64,000 nt of DNA from Colius striatus (Eukaryota > Chordata > Aves > Coliiformes > Coliidae). Both the position numbers and the translations under genes were made by a program. Each line of letters opens with the position of its first letter. The stretch's first letter is position 1. The stretch covers positions 84,178,944-84,242,943 of the forward strand of contig NC_084759.1 in assembly GCF_028858725.1 (NCBI RefSeq), given 5' to 3'. The notes under the pieces were generated by a model. That model saw nothing but the letters and a program-made list of their open reading frames with translations. It was not told the DNA's origin and ran no database searches. Shown one piece after another: positions 39,855 to 53,600 of this stretch.

Positions 39855-40352
39855 GCAAAATAGAACAAGCTGTCCCCTCTAGCTGGGAAACAGGGCAGGA
39901 CAGGGAATGCAATGATAAGTGCCCTTCATCTGCACACTGGGCTGATATATGGAAGGCTGACCACCTGAGGAAGAGTCAAACTGGAGAGGAACCTCCTGCA
40001 CCCACCCAGGGAAACCTGTGTGTTTGAGTAAGCCCCTGTGCTGCCTCTACACCAATGCACTCAGCCTGGGGAGTAAGCAGGAGGAGCTGGAGATGTGGGT
40101 GTGGATGTGGGGCTATGACCTTATTGCAGTCACAGAGACACGGTGAGACAGCTGCCATGACTGGAGCACATCCATGAAGGGTTATATGTTGTTCAGGAAA
40201 GACAGATTGACAAGGTGTGGAGGTGGAGTTGCTCTCTATGTGAGGGAGCAATTAATGTGTACTGAACTGTGCCTGGGTGGTAGTTGAGGAGCGGGTAGAG
40301 TGCTTATGGGTAAAAATTAATGGGCAGGGCAAGGCAGGTGATATTGTTGTAG
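39855..40352 (+). mobile_element. CR1 LINE 5' part with endonuclease-domain remnant
   Basis: Read in the CR1 frame, this segment gives LYTNALSLGSKQEELE, then GYDLIAVTET, GYMLFRKDRL, GGGVALYVREQL and RVECLWVKING. These are the N-terminal motifs of the CR1 ORF2 apurinic-type endonuclease. A stop after TETR and frame damage make it non-functional. About 165 bases of upstream CR1-like sequence precede it. The segment ends abruptly at GATATTGTTGTAGGAGTAAT, where it joins the 3' UTR part. Confidence 0.85.
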
Positions 40353-40607
40353 GAGTAATGGGATGAAGCTGGAACACAAAAAGTTCCACTTAAATATAAG
40401 AAAAAACTATTTCACTGTGAGGGTGATGGAGCAGTGGCACAGGCTGCCCAGAGGGGTTGTGGAGTCTCCTTCCTTGGAGGTCTTCAAGACCCCCCTGGAC
40501 ATGTTCCTATGCAACCTGATCTAGGTGAACCTGCTTCTGCAGGGGGGTTGGACTAGATGATCTCTAAAGGTCCCTTCCAACCCCTACCATTCTATGATTC
40601 TTTGATT
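40353..40607 (+). mobile_element. CR1 3' UTR part of the same internally deleted copy
   Basis: GTAATGGGATGAAGCTGGAA, CTATTTCACTGTGAGGGTG, GAGGGGTTGTGGAGTCTCC, GGTTGGACTAGATGATCTC and the tail CATTCTATGATTCTTTGATT at about 40607 are standard CR1 3' end sequence. It follows the endonuclease segment in the same orientation, with the rest of ORF2 missing. It is close to the subfamily at 17.7 and 4.8 kb. Confidence 0.92.
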
Positions 40608-43327
40608 ATCCTACATAACTGTTTCACAGGGCTAAAATATATATGATGTTCCAGGAAGCAAAATTTACACTGCAGTGAAAACAGAGGTCTCAGACCTTAA
40701 AGAAAGTGAGTGAGTGGAAAGGACCTGGCTTGTCCTCAGCAATTTGAAGAGCCACGTGGGATATTATAGGAGCTACACTCCTGCAAGGGGCCAGACCTTC
40801 TCATTACAGTGCAGCAGCATGTGATAAGGGCTACAAAGGCCAAAACAAAATGCTCAGCTATTTTACTATTCCTGCCAGTTACTATTTATACCATTTTATA
40901 GTTCAAACTGAGACTGGAATAAGATGTAGCTGCAACAAATATATATATATGCAGACACATAACTTCATAAATGTTTATTTTAATACAATCACTATATTTA
41001 TATAAATGCATTAGATATTTGTATTTGTAAAAAGTAAATATAAGCATGCATATATAAATGGTCATCTTGAAAAAACAGATTGAAATTTCAGAACTACATT
41101 TTCCCCCTACTTAAGAACATACTCCATAGGACACTCAGTTACTAATCCTTATTTGAGGTATTTCCCTATGTCAGAAAAGCCATGATGGAACTATTTCATG
41201 TCAGGTTTGATTATTTAGACAATTTACAATAGAATACAGAATTAAAACAGAATTATTCCTAATTCAGATAAGCAGTTTGATTCAGAATGTCTTTCATGCC
41301 TTCTGTGCTTCCCATTTGCATTAACATTTTTGGAATGAAAAGGAACATTTCAAGACTTTTTATTGTCTCAGCAGAAAATTCAGACACCTTATTTCTTTAC
41401 CAACTAAAAATACAAGTTTTACCTAAAAATTAGGAAGTGTTATTTAAAAAAAAAAAAAAAATCAAGTTTTTTGCTTCGCTTATTTTTCTGAAACAGACTG
41501 CAAAACATATTGCACAATATTTCAACTGGAAAGGAAAAGGCACCCTTCCATGAAATTTAGTGTTTCACTGAAGTAAGTGAAACAGTAGTCATGAAATACT
41601 GTGTGAGAAAACAAAATAAAAAGTTAAACTCCCTTGTGACAAATTACACTGCTTGAGGAGAAGTCATGTTCTTAGTGGTTTAAACCCTGACAGTAAAATA
41701 CCACAAATTTCCTCTGAGGGTAGTGATTGTGTTTGACAAGATGCTCATCATTTCTTCTGTATCTTTCAACTGCAGCTGCATATCTTCTTTTACTTTCAGG
41801 AATATGCCTAATATCGTAAAAGAAGTATTTGCAATACAGAGATCTGTTACTTTTATGCATAGCTATCAAAACCCCACCATTTTCCAATTTTATGGTTTTT
41901 TTTCTTCTCCTAGGACCTTTAGCCTTCATGTGACATACCAAAGTCACTTTCTGTTTGTCTGGGAGTCTTGTGTGATCTTCAGGAGATCTCCTGTGGAGGG
42001 AATCACTGTGTTCTAGTCACTCTGACCTGGTGACCACTGACCTAGTCTACATCTGTCTGCCCTGTAAGCACCCTGTAACTGGTGATGCTCAGTTGCTGAA
42101 AATTGCTTTCCCTTCCCTCTTTCCCCCAAGACATCTCAGCTTTCCAGGTTACATACCTTATTTATGTATTTTCTGTAGTCGATAGTTATCTCTTTTAATT
42201 TTTTATAGCAATCGTGCAAATGTAGGTGTCATCTTGTTATGCAGACTTTGTAATTGCATTTCCCTGTGGATGTGTGGGTTTGTTAGTTGAAAGCATCAGA
42301 TTCCATCCATCAGGCTAAGGAGATAACAAAATAGAGGAGATATATCTATATTAAAGGAGCAAATTTGCAAGCATTTTGACCCAGACATATTATAAAGCCA
42401 GATGGACCACAGTGTCATGAATATTATTCAAGATATTAACTGAAAGGACTGTTCAGTGCACACATTCTGAGAAAACAATAGTAAAAGAAAGGAGCGAAGA
42501 GTGTCTTCCCTTTCTCACAAAATGGACATAACAAAGATCAAAAGATCTTTCATTCTCATTTTCCTTGGCATAGCATCAGAATCAGAGCTGAGAGAGGGAA
42601 ATAATCTCTGTGACATTTGTATGTGAAACATTGACTTTTCCACAACAGATTTAGCAAAACATTAGCCTAATTAATTGTCACCAGGTTAGATTTTGTTTGA
42701 TTTTCTCCTCCAGCTCTCTAGGATTATTGTTAGGGATGGCTGACAAAAGTGTGTCAGGAGAGAATGAAGATTCCAAGACTGCAACAAAACCTGCTAGTAG
42801 TAGAAGCTGGGACACAGCAGGGTCAAAGATGAAGCCTACACTAGAATTGCATCACAAGAGGATCTGTGAGTGAAACACTGCATTAAAGACCTAAAGGCTT
42901 CACTCTAAGGCTTTAAAGATATTTTACTTTGAACTAACTCCAGCTTAGTCCCATGAACTGGATGCTTGCAAGCAGCTGAAGCTCACCTCCTGGCTTAGAT
43001 TTATCTGAAAGGAATCTAGCTCCTGCTCTCCCAGACCTGTGAGCCAAGGCATGATAGATGGGACTGACTGGAAAATTAACTTCAGAGGTACACTCCCAAT
43101 CCAAATGATACCGCTAATGTTGATGACCCTTATACTGTGTGAGAGAGATACTTAGGTAAAGTCTTTTTTTGAAAATAAGACTGCACATTCAACAGCATAT
43201 TGAGAGAAATAAGAGATTTTAGGTGCAAAGCAAAATTACTTGTTCTCTTCAATAGGACTTTAAAAACTGCAGATATTTTAAACTAGTCTGATGATGTATT
43301 TGGGGAGGATTCTGTTTGGGTAGGTTT

Positions 43328-43350
43328 TATATATATATATATATATATAT
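43328..43350. repeat. (TA)n microsatellite
   Basis: About eleven uninterrupted TA units, following GGTTT. Confidence 0.95.
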
Positions 43351-46300
43351 GAATTCCACAGATCTGATTTAATTCTCGTTTAGGCCTAAAAACCCAGGAG
43401 CTCTCAATGAAACATTTATGTCATCTATGTGTTGCCTGGCTCAAGTCAATTCTGTTGCTTCTCAACTTTCCCAATACCTCCCATCTTTAAAAAAATATAT
43501 CCAGAACATAATCTAAGAAGGGAGTGCTGGAATTTTTCCATTGTTGATTTTAAAATTATTTTTTTTAAACTTGGAAAAAAAATAAAACAATACACATGCA
43601 TAATTACAGAAGTTACAACACTGTAGTCATTATGTTCTCATATTTAATTTCGAAGGAAATAAATTTTACACAGGTTACAATGCTGAAGGGGAAAAGAATA
43701 TATGCATATAACAGCTTCTATTTCTGTTGTGAAGTAATACACCTTAAACAGCAGTAAACATTCTAATGAAATAGCAGCTGAAGCAATAGAGCATGAAATT
43801 AATATGCATCAAATGACAAAAAGGAGATGATCAGTTGATGGGCTGTTCCATAAAGTTTGCATGCATAATTCAAATGATGTTTAGCAATTCATGGATCTCA
43901 CAGTCCTTTTTTACTGCCAAGTTACATAGTATGTTTGTTCAAATAATATCATTTTATTCATTGCAAAGTTTAAACAATTCAGATATCAAATATTGATCCA
44001 CCCAAGAGTGCTTTACAAATGGACGCTAGGGCTGGCAGGAAATAAATGTAGCAAAGATTTTACTGAATACAAAGACAGAGCAATTTTTCAATTTTGATTT
44101 GGTATATTTTTTTAATTTTCTTTTTTGAATAACTTTTTTCAACATAACTTCTGCTCCTGGAGAGAGGCATACTAAAACTGAGAAGTCTTCCAGTTTTCAA
44201 GTTGATTAGTTGAACATTATTGAAACATAAATGCCTGTAATTTGAGATGTGAAAAACAACACCATATAGATTGCCTATGGAGAAAGAGTTGGAAAGGGTT
44301 CAGATACAGAGCACTTTGTATATGATACAGAAAGAGTTTGAATTCTGTAATCAAGAAACAGTCTGACATATTCTGATGTTTGCATTTCACATCCAGATAG
44401 GAACAAAACATTTTTCTTAATATACAAACTCTTGAGCTTAATACAAAATCTTGTCCTTTCAGATTAAGAATTATAATACAGGCATAAAGTGATTCTAGCT
44501 CTTGAGTCTTCAACAACAGCCAGCAATAGTGAAAAAGGTATCAAGAAAGTGATATGTTCCTATTATATCTCTGAGAATATGTAAGATTCCTAAAAGGGGC
44601 ATGAACGTAGCAAAGGGGCATACAGCAGATTATTACACATTTATGCAGTTTCCGGCTAGTTGGTTTAAGGATAGCACTGACATTGGATATTTAGATTTCA
44701 CTAACAATTTTTTTATCTACAAATCAATTGGTTAATTAAATTAAAAAGAGCACAGTCAGATGGACCATGAAGACACGGTATAAAGATATTATTATTATTT
44801 AAGTATTAATGCGCCATTGGGAATCTTGTCATCACAGTTTTTAAACAAAATAATTTCTCTTGCTGTGGGACTTTGAGGACTCTTTCAAAATCAGAATGCC
44901 TGAGAGAGGCCAAAGTAAGGTGATGTATTGGCTAACTGAAGCATCATTAGCCAGGAAAGAATATCCAATGTAAAAAACTTTCCAAATGTGTCCAAATGTT
45001 TCACCTGCCATTAGTGTAAGAGAAGTCTAATGCTAAAGCTGTACAAAATACAGAAATTCTGTTTCACAGAAAATTTCCAAATAGTTTTTAATTGAAATGA
45101 AGCACAGCATTTTTGTTACACAGGAGATCCTTGAAGGGGAAGAATACCGTCTGTCAATCAAACCTAATTCTTGCTACTTCATATTGGTGCTCATCAAAGT
45201 TAAAATGTAAAGTTAAAGACAAAACTAAGACAAGCAATTTGAAAACAAAAAATGATCTGTTGTTTCAGTGATATCAAGAAGGATGTTTGACTATCAACAA
45301 AAATTCATACATTTATTTTCAAATAAAATTACTGTCAAATGCACATAATTCTTGAAATTTTAATAGTGATAAAATTGCACATTCTCAGAGGACTTAGCCC
45401 TTCTGACTGAGAAGCTCCATTTTAAGAAATGTAGTAACTAGGGCCCATATATTAGGAAAAAAGCAGAAGTATCAGTTGAACCAAAGGCCTGTGCTACCTA
45501 TAGATAGAGAAGGCTTCATTAAGCAGAGTGGGCCCCTTAGAGACATTTCACTTTGTGTAGCCCTGAAACATTCAGTGGATATACATCATAATTTTAAATC
45601 TGTTCTCCTTCTCTAGAGGCACATATGATTTATGTAGTGCTACAAGTTACGACTAAGAAAATGTATAAAACTTATTTGGAATTCTTTTTGGACACTTCTA
45701 GTCACTTGAGATGAAATCCTAGATATACTGAATTTGCTGGGAGGCTTGATCATGATTTTTAAGTAGTCATGATCTCTTTCAACACTTAGTGTCTATTTCA
45801 GCATTACAAACTTGCATTTAGCCTTCTTAGACATTCACAATTTCTCCTACTGAGTAGAATAGAATGATTTAACATTGTGAAGATAAATGTGGAGATCCCA
45901 AAGAGGGTTTTTTTTCTTTGATTATGTGCTCTCATTTTCTTGTGACTTTATCCCTTTGTCCTCTCCTATTTGATTTTCTTGCTAAGCACCTATTGTAATA
46001 AAGTGCCATGTTCAATGGGGTTGCAGTGAGTGATTTAAATAATAGCAGGTGTAGATGTGTAGGAATTTTTACTGTAATGCGCTACTGTGAAGAACTCATG
46101 CATTTATAGTGCAGTGTATTTCTGAAACCATTATGGCAATAAGCCAATCAGCTCAAATGCACCAGGGGCACTGCTGCAAATGTATAGAACTGATGGAATT
46201 CATTTCAGCCACTTATTCTTGAGGTAGGATTAAAGGAAATTTTAATCAGTTCATGTATATCCAATTTGGCCTGAAGCTTTGAGCTCTGGCTATAGTAGAG

Positions 46301-47336
46301 CTCTCAATCTGAGCACAGATGGGGCTGGATAGTATCTGGGTGAGAAGCTTCCAAAAAACACGAAATGCTGCAATGTGTAGGTGTTGGTAACTCACTAGGC
46401 AGTTCCCTGCTTCCTTCAGGTCTGCTCCTTACATCTGTGTTTTTCACCATGGTAGCAAACGAAAGCTTGCTAGAGGTATTTCCTTTGAAGATAACAGATA
46501 AGATAATGTTCCTTATCAGTTGAAAATCCTATTATGTTTTCCAGTACTAGCCTTGATATTGTGTCTAGTTTCCAGCTCAAGTAGTTCCATTGTATTCTGT
46601 CTGCTTTTTCCCCATTTCATTTTTAAAAGGAGCAAATTAGAACTGCTGTCAATACAAAAAGGCTGTGACTACATTTTGTGGAGAATTAGTTGAGGCTGTC
46701 TATGTTAGAAGAAAGGGGGTTTTGTTCAGGGTACTAGTCATGATCAACTACAAAAGCTCACTTTTATCCACGTCTGTTGGGAAACTCTTAACTTTAGGAC
46801 TGTTACATTGTTAATATAGCCTCTATCATCTTTTTAAATTATCCCAAATCCTGCAGTTCAAGATTTATTTTTCGAACTATGACTTCAGTTGTGCCAGAGT
46901 ACCTCAGTTACAATTTCAAGCTGCACTGCGGTTGGTAATATTTTTAGCATGTTAGGTAGGTAAACATAACATAACTTACAGCACACTATTCTATGCGGCA
47001 GTTGCACATCCAGAAGACACAATGTAGTGCAAGATGTAATATGGACTGCTCTGGGGTAAAAAGGCCCTTTTTCATGTGCTTTACACCATGACACCCTTTG
47101 TTTTTAAGACTACTTTGCTATGCGGGATAGGGATGTCTCAAATCCACTTCTAATACATTTGCCACTCAAGAAACACTGTAAAGCTCTTCAAACTCTTCAA
47201 GCTCTTTTTACTGACTGAGTTCCCTCACACCACAACTGTACATAGAAGCTGGAAAGTGAATTTGGTGCTCAGAAGCTATGCTGAAACACTGATGGGGTGT
47301 GGGCGATGTGGCACCATGGCTGTGTGAAATGTCAGT

Positions 47337-47412
47337 CATGCTATGGGCCAAATTATGCTTGAGTTACTTCTCTTCATGCTGTGGGCCAAATTCTGCTCAA
47401 CTTACTTCTCCT
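47337..47412. repeat. 38-bp imperfect tandem duplication
   Basis: Copy 1 (47337-47374) begins CATGCTATGGGCCAAATTAT; copy 2 (47375-47412) begins CATGCTGTGGGCCAAATTCT. Both continue into TTACTTCTC. They differ at a handful of positions. Confidence 0.8.
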
Positions 47413-50400
47413 GGTGGTAGAAAAATCAGCAGAGTTGCATGAATGTATACTAAGGGTCCCGTCTTAGCCTGAATTTACTAACCTACCAACATCGTCATGA
47501 AATTACACAGTGGATCACAGAATTTTCTCTGCTTCACATTGTTTGCAGATAAAATGGGTTGGAAAAAGTATGATGGAGGAGGTAAGAAGGACACTGTGAA
47601 GTTATATGGAGGAACATTACTTTTATGAAGTGCTTAGGAATCAAAAACTGCCTTTGCATGCATTGACACACCATCATCACATCTCAGTAACTCGCCCCCA
47701 AAACTAACGAACGTAGACAGGATGCTAACTGATGTAATTTTGGTGATGAAATTATCTATGATCTACCAAAATTCATTCAAGAGATGTTATCATTCTGCAC
47801 TGTTTCAAAGAAACAGAGAAAAAAATATTTTCTGCAGTCATGGGAATGTATTTTGAAAGACGGAGACAGAGCAGCCTGACATGCAATATTATATCTGTAA
47901 CAGAATGTCCATAGTTATCATATATCCCAAAAACAAAAGCACATGGGATATCAAATTTGTTTTAGGGAGCAGGTGGTTGGGGTGGGCTATCTCTTATTCT
48001 CTTGCATCTGAGCTATTTTTTTAGTCTTACTGAATTTTTAGTCACTGTAATTAGTTACAAGAAAAAAATGAATGTGTTAGGTTATCTGATAAAAGCTTGT
48101 CTGCACACCCACAGAGGGGCTCAGAGACACAGTGGAGGGCGGGATCCCAAATATTACCCTGACTAGCTACTGCCAGGCCCATCCCAGGAGCCCTCAGCCC
48201 ATCAAATCCCAGAGGTCAGAGGAACACAAGGGCAGGCAGGGGAGCATCCAAATTGAAGATTCAAAGGGAAGTGAACACTATAGGTGTAGATGCAGTTGTA
48301 GATGCTGCATGCATGTGCTCTGTGTGCAGGTGCCTGCTGGGAATACATTTTCAGCCTCACTACCAGCTAGACCTGGAGACACGAGAGTGGCAGCAGTCTC
48401 ACCTCCCTCAAGCTGTCAGATCTGACATGATATACTTTATCATGATATATTTAGAATTGCCAGTTCCAGATTCCTTTAACAGAGTAAACACCAGTTTTAA
48501 CAAGTCTGAGTAGGTCTGCTGCTTAGCTTCCTGAATGCAGCCCTTTCCTTTGACAGGACAGATTTATTTCACTTGTCAGAAGTAATGTCTGCCCCAAGTG
48601 TCCACTGGTCACCATGGCAGCCTCAATCAGTGCTGGCACCAATAACGTGCAGGTTTTAAATTCCCTATTAAAACTCTCAAATACAACAATACATCTTACT
48701 ACATCCTGCCATTTAAATGTTAGATTATGAAAGGTCAGACACACCTGACTTACAAATGGAAGGAGGATTTCAAGATACAGATACTGCCTTGTATGTCTAA
48801 CTTTCAAAGTTAGCGGTGACGGCTTTTCTAGATGAATAACTAGGCACATTAATGAGGACTTGCTTACATACATAAAATTTGTGTGATTTCATGTGTTGTT
48901 CAACAGAAATCCTTGAATTATACCAATATTCATATGCAAAACATTTTGAAGAAGAAAATTAATTAAACTGAGAAAAGAATAATACTTCAATAGAAATTGG
49001 AAAAAAAATCAAGGAAAACTGAAAGATGTCACAGAAAAGAATAGCTAAAAATGCTGGCATTCATGAAGCAGCACTGCAAGGTATAGAAGATTATTAATAT
49101 TCACTGTGAGGATTGCTGCAAATATCCATAGACATTTAAAAATCTTAATTGGTGATTCCAGTCTCAAGAGAGAGGGAAAAAAAAGCTTATTACTGAAAAG
49201 TACATGAGCAAGAAAGAATGCTTTTGACAATGTCAGCATGGATCCCAGTCACTTTTTCACAGGCATAAGGTGAATATTGATTAATGTAATTCCCTTGCCC
49301 TTTGGGCTGTACTTTTTTTACATTTCTGTACGGAAATTCTGCAATAGGCTTCAGTTGAGATTTTTCCTTCTTGTTTCTTAGGATGCATAGGAACAGTATT
49401 TGCTTTCTTTCACAATAGCAATGATATGTTTCTACTGCCTTAGTCTTAACCAGTTTAATGTGCAAAAAAAAAAAAAAACCATGCTCTTGCACAATGTCAG
49501 CAATTCTGCAGAGGAAAATGTTGATAGAAATGGCAGGCTGCTGTTAGAAGCAGTGATGGCATTATGAGAAGCCCAAGCTCTCTGTGAAAAGAGTCAAAGG
49601 GGGTCTCTAGGAAACTATGGAGCAGCAACATCTGTGATTCACTGAGTTCTCACGAGAGAAAGCATTCTGGATGTGTTTTATTACAGGGTTTTGATGAAAC
49701 TGAGATGGCACCATTGAATGTTTCCAAGATTAGAAATGTTAACATTTCCTTCATCATATTTGGGAGCTGCTTGTGGTGGAGTATGGCATAGTAGACAGAG
49801 AGATACCTGCTGTGTTGCAGATTTTGCCAGGCACTAAGCAGCCGTCATAAGCTCCTTTAATCTTTCTGCTTTCTTTTTACTTTATTTCATTTTTCCTCTT
49901 CTCTAGCAAAATTTCTGATGCATGAAAGCTTGTGTTATTTTGAAGTAAAATGTCTGCAGTAATGACAGTGTTTAACTTTTGATGTAAAGCATTCTTCTTT
50001 GGGCATGTTGCAAACAAGATTAGCTGTTTTCCTTTCATGTTCTCTGCATACTAATTCCAGTAGAACTGCTATGTTATACAAGCACTTGGTTCCTTTTCTC
50101 CTTTTCTTTGTCTTCTATTGTTTAAAACAGCTTACAGAAGTAAATTAAAATCCACTCTTAAGTGGAACCTGTTTCTCTCAGGAAAACGTAATAATGGTCA
50201 TTGAGAAAATGGCACATGCTGATACTGTAATACACTGCATTTCATAGGCTCAAGGCAATTAGGCACTGAAAAGTACCCATCCACAGAGTTTACCCACCCA
50301 CACTGACAGTTTAAGAACAGTCCCTCTAGGGTATTTTGACCAGTCTAGTTTTCAAATTTCACAGTCAAGATCATCCTGAAAAAAGAAAATCGAAGAGATG

Positions 50401-50569
50401 TTTCAAATATTTGTGGCTTTAAGAACAAACACTACAATCATGAGGTTAAAGAAGCATTCTGATTTATCAAAATTCAATTTCAATCTATGTATGATGTTTA
50501 AAACTGCAGCTGGAAAATATGTTTTAATGCTGGTGCTTGACTATCAGGAAGTGCTAAACTGATAGAAAA

Positions 50570-50602
50570 GGTGATCACCTGAAGTCCCTTCCAGTTGTAT
50601 GG
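50570..50602 (+). mobile_element. Possible very old CR1 3'-tail remnant
   Basis: GGTGATCACCTGAAGTCCCT, then TCCAGTTGTATGG, resembles the CR1 end (GATGATCTCCTGAGGTCCCTTCCAACC..ATG). It is only about 30 bases, so chance is possible. Confidence 0.35.
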
Positions 50603-53600
50603 CTACTTAGAAGAACAGAATATACACTCACTATAATTTATGACCTGTTTCAGCTTTACTGCTTCTCTTCATATTTTTTTCCTAGTCACCTTTACTGTCC
50701 TGTAATAAAAAAACTGATGGAAAAAGGGTTGGGTTTGGTTGTTGGTTTTTTTTTTTTTCTAATTTTCTTTCTACAGTTTATCTTAAGGAAATATTGAGAA
50801 CAAATCAAATCCAAATGTACTGGATTCTTTGGGAGCCAGGCAAAACTGATTAAGCAGTGCCTACTTAGTTCTATCAAAAATTGTTTTACGTTTATAAAGG
50901 TTTCAGGTCCATTCTATAAATAAGGTAACAAATACTTTCCAATACTTGCTCCAACATGCAAGAAAATGTGAAGAAGTGAAAGATATGGATAACAGAAACA
51001 CGTATAGCTCCTTCCATGATATAACTTGAGCAAGGAGGAGAGGCTGCAGTCTAAAGATATAGACATGTGGTGGCCCAGCTTACCAAACTAACTGGAAGGA
51101 GCCATAACTTACTTTCAGCCCACATATCTGATGTCCTTCCTGCTAAAAAAACAAAGCACTGTGAGATAGAGAGGAAGATAACATAGAGAGGAAACTGCTG
51201 GCACACATATTGTAGTCACCCCAGAGCAGAGCTGGTCTGTAGCTAGGGTGTGCATTTGAGCACAGGAGGGCACACTTCTCCTAATTGAGTTGAACTTTTA
51301 ATGTCTGGGGTGTTTCTGAGCAGGATTTCTAGATAGAATAAATAGTTCTAACTACTTCCCATTAAGAGTCTTAAAGTTCAGCTGTATAATAACTTACCTT
51401 AATTTAAAGAGTTACTGCATGTTAACTGGATTGTGATAATTTGTCCATAGCAAATGTCAGTGAAAGGTTTCTATTCACTACTCAAATATTGTGATATTTG
51501 AAGTAGTAGAAAGATGTTGCAAACCAGTTTATAAAGGGTAACTTCTCAAGCTTTGGGACTTCTTTATCAGAGCCCACTCAACCATCACTCATACATCCCT
51601 CAATTTCTGCGCTGTTTAGTCTGTCTGGAAATTATAGAGAAATAACTTACACATTACAGGTCATAAATACTTCCTCAGTCATTTCACATTGTTTGGGAAC
51701 AGATGATGTTCCTATTTTAGACCATCTTAGGTCCTACCTGCAAAACTATTTTACTCTCTTTATCTTAATTGAGAATCAATTGATTAAGAAGCAGGGTTTT
51801 CACATAACCGTTCCAGACATTAGAAATACAACACTGCTCCTCAGTTTCCCAGAAGTCCTCCCTAAGTATCACCTTCAGCTCTGGTTCATGAGCACACCAG
51901 AGCCCTTGACACAGGAGTAGCACACTAGATGACTGCTGTCTGCTAAGTTACAATACTTTGAACAGAGTCATATTTATTCCCATGCCTTCCTGACATGGTA
52001 AAGATAAAGAGACACAAACAAACAAAAACAAAATAAAAAAAATCCCAAGCAATTTTTTTTTTTAAAGCATCCTCATTCAGGTACTTCCCATTTTGGTCAT
52101 TGGATACTCAGTCCTAACTGTTCATTTCCGTTTCAAATATAAGAAAAGGGTCTGTAAATTGAGACAAAATAAACAGGATTCTCTCTTTCTTTGAGAAATA
52201 GACTAATTTTCTCTAGCTAATTCTTATTTCAAGATGCCAGATACTAGTTGTGCACTTAAATCCTGGAGCAGCACATCTGCTAACTCCTGGCATGAATGTT
52301 ACATGTATGAAAGTTTCCTTTCTAAATCCCTCTCTTCTATCTACTGCTGTAAGCTTTACTGACTTTTTTGTTATTTCTCTTAACTCATCCCCATTAGAAA
52401 AAGAAAATATGAACTATCCTGATGTTTTTGCTATGTATGGATGGATGGATGTACATGTGAGAAGTTGGACTACAATCTCAGCTGACAGAAGGTGGCTAAA
52501 GCTTTGCCAGAGGCGAGGGTGACTCCAAATGCTCCAAGTTTCCCTTTCCTAAAATGTGGTGGTTGACGTTCAGCATATAAACTGAATCTGGGCTTATTCT
52601 GCAAAGTACAAATCCACAAATCCACTCTAGACTAGGTATGCTGGGCTCAAACGCCATCTGGAGGTCTTCGTGCCTGGCCATCCACTCCAGACACAGCCTG
52701 GATGCCCCAGCTACACTGGATGTCAAATTTACATGCAGCTTAATTTAATCAAGGTGAAAATCACCCTGTGTGACTAAACAGTGAGTGGTTATAGAAAATG
52801 AAAGGACAAGCTACTTTTTTCTGAACGGGAAACTAGTTTAGTTTTCCTTATATAATGAGTACGTAGTATAAGCACACACAGAAAAAAAAGGGGTCTGCAT
52901 ATCGTGTACCTGCACAAACATTTCTGTGGTTATTTACGTACCTCTAGGCATGGTGTAAATATCTAATGGAAGCTGGGCCAATTTCACTGCTGGCATAACC
53001 AATTAAATGACTACTAATTTATATCAACAATGTAAATCATATGTGCATTTGCACGCAGTGACATTTGGCAAGCTATAGTCCTGTGACCTCCTAGTGCTTG
53101 CTGATTTCAGTTTATTTTTGTCAAAGTTCCTCTGCCAGTCTCTAGTTGTTTCAGCTATTGAATCTTACCTCTGTACATTTTATTTTTGAAGTACTACGTG
53201 TCCATAGTTTAAATGTTTGGAGTGCCAAGGAAATATGTGTGTGCAGGTCTCAAGCTACATCTCAAAATTTCAAAATTTCCAGATATAATATTTGCTTAGA
53301 CTGTTTGTGACTTTTTTTTTTTTAAATGAAGGAAAAACAGATCACCAACTGGCTTTCTGACATGTCATGTCATTTTATTTTACTTTTGCCATGTGTTGCA
53401 ATGCCCAGAAGGTCCACTAGAAGAATAAGTTCCGTCTTTGAAGCAAAATGAAAACAGCTGTGAGCATAATAAATTCAAGTCATTATATGTGGTCAGTTCA
53501 AAACAAGAAAATTTAAATTGCAGAACCACACCTTTGGGAGCAAAGTTACTGTTTATTAAGCAATAACAGCATTGATAGTCTATCCACATCAGCAAATTGC

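Noticed and set aside
41672..42016. Overlapping 91- and 97-residue frames on opposite strands
   Set aside because: Neither has a recognisable family, a Kozak start or flanking splice sites; probably chance.
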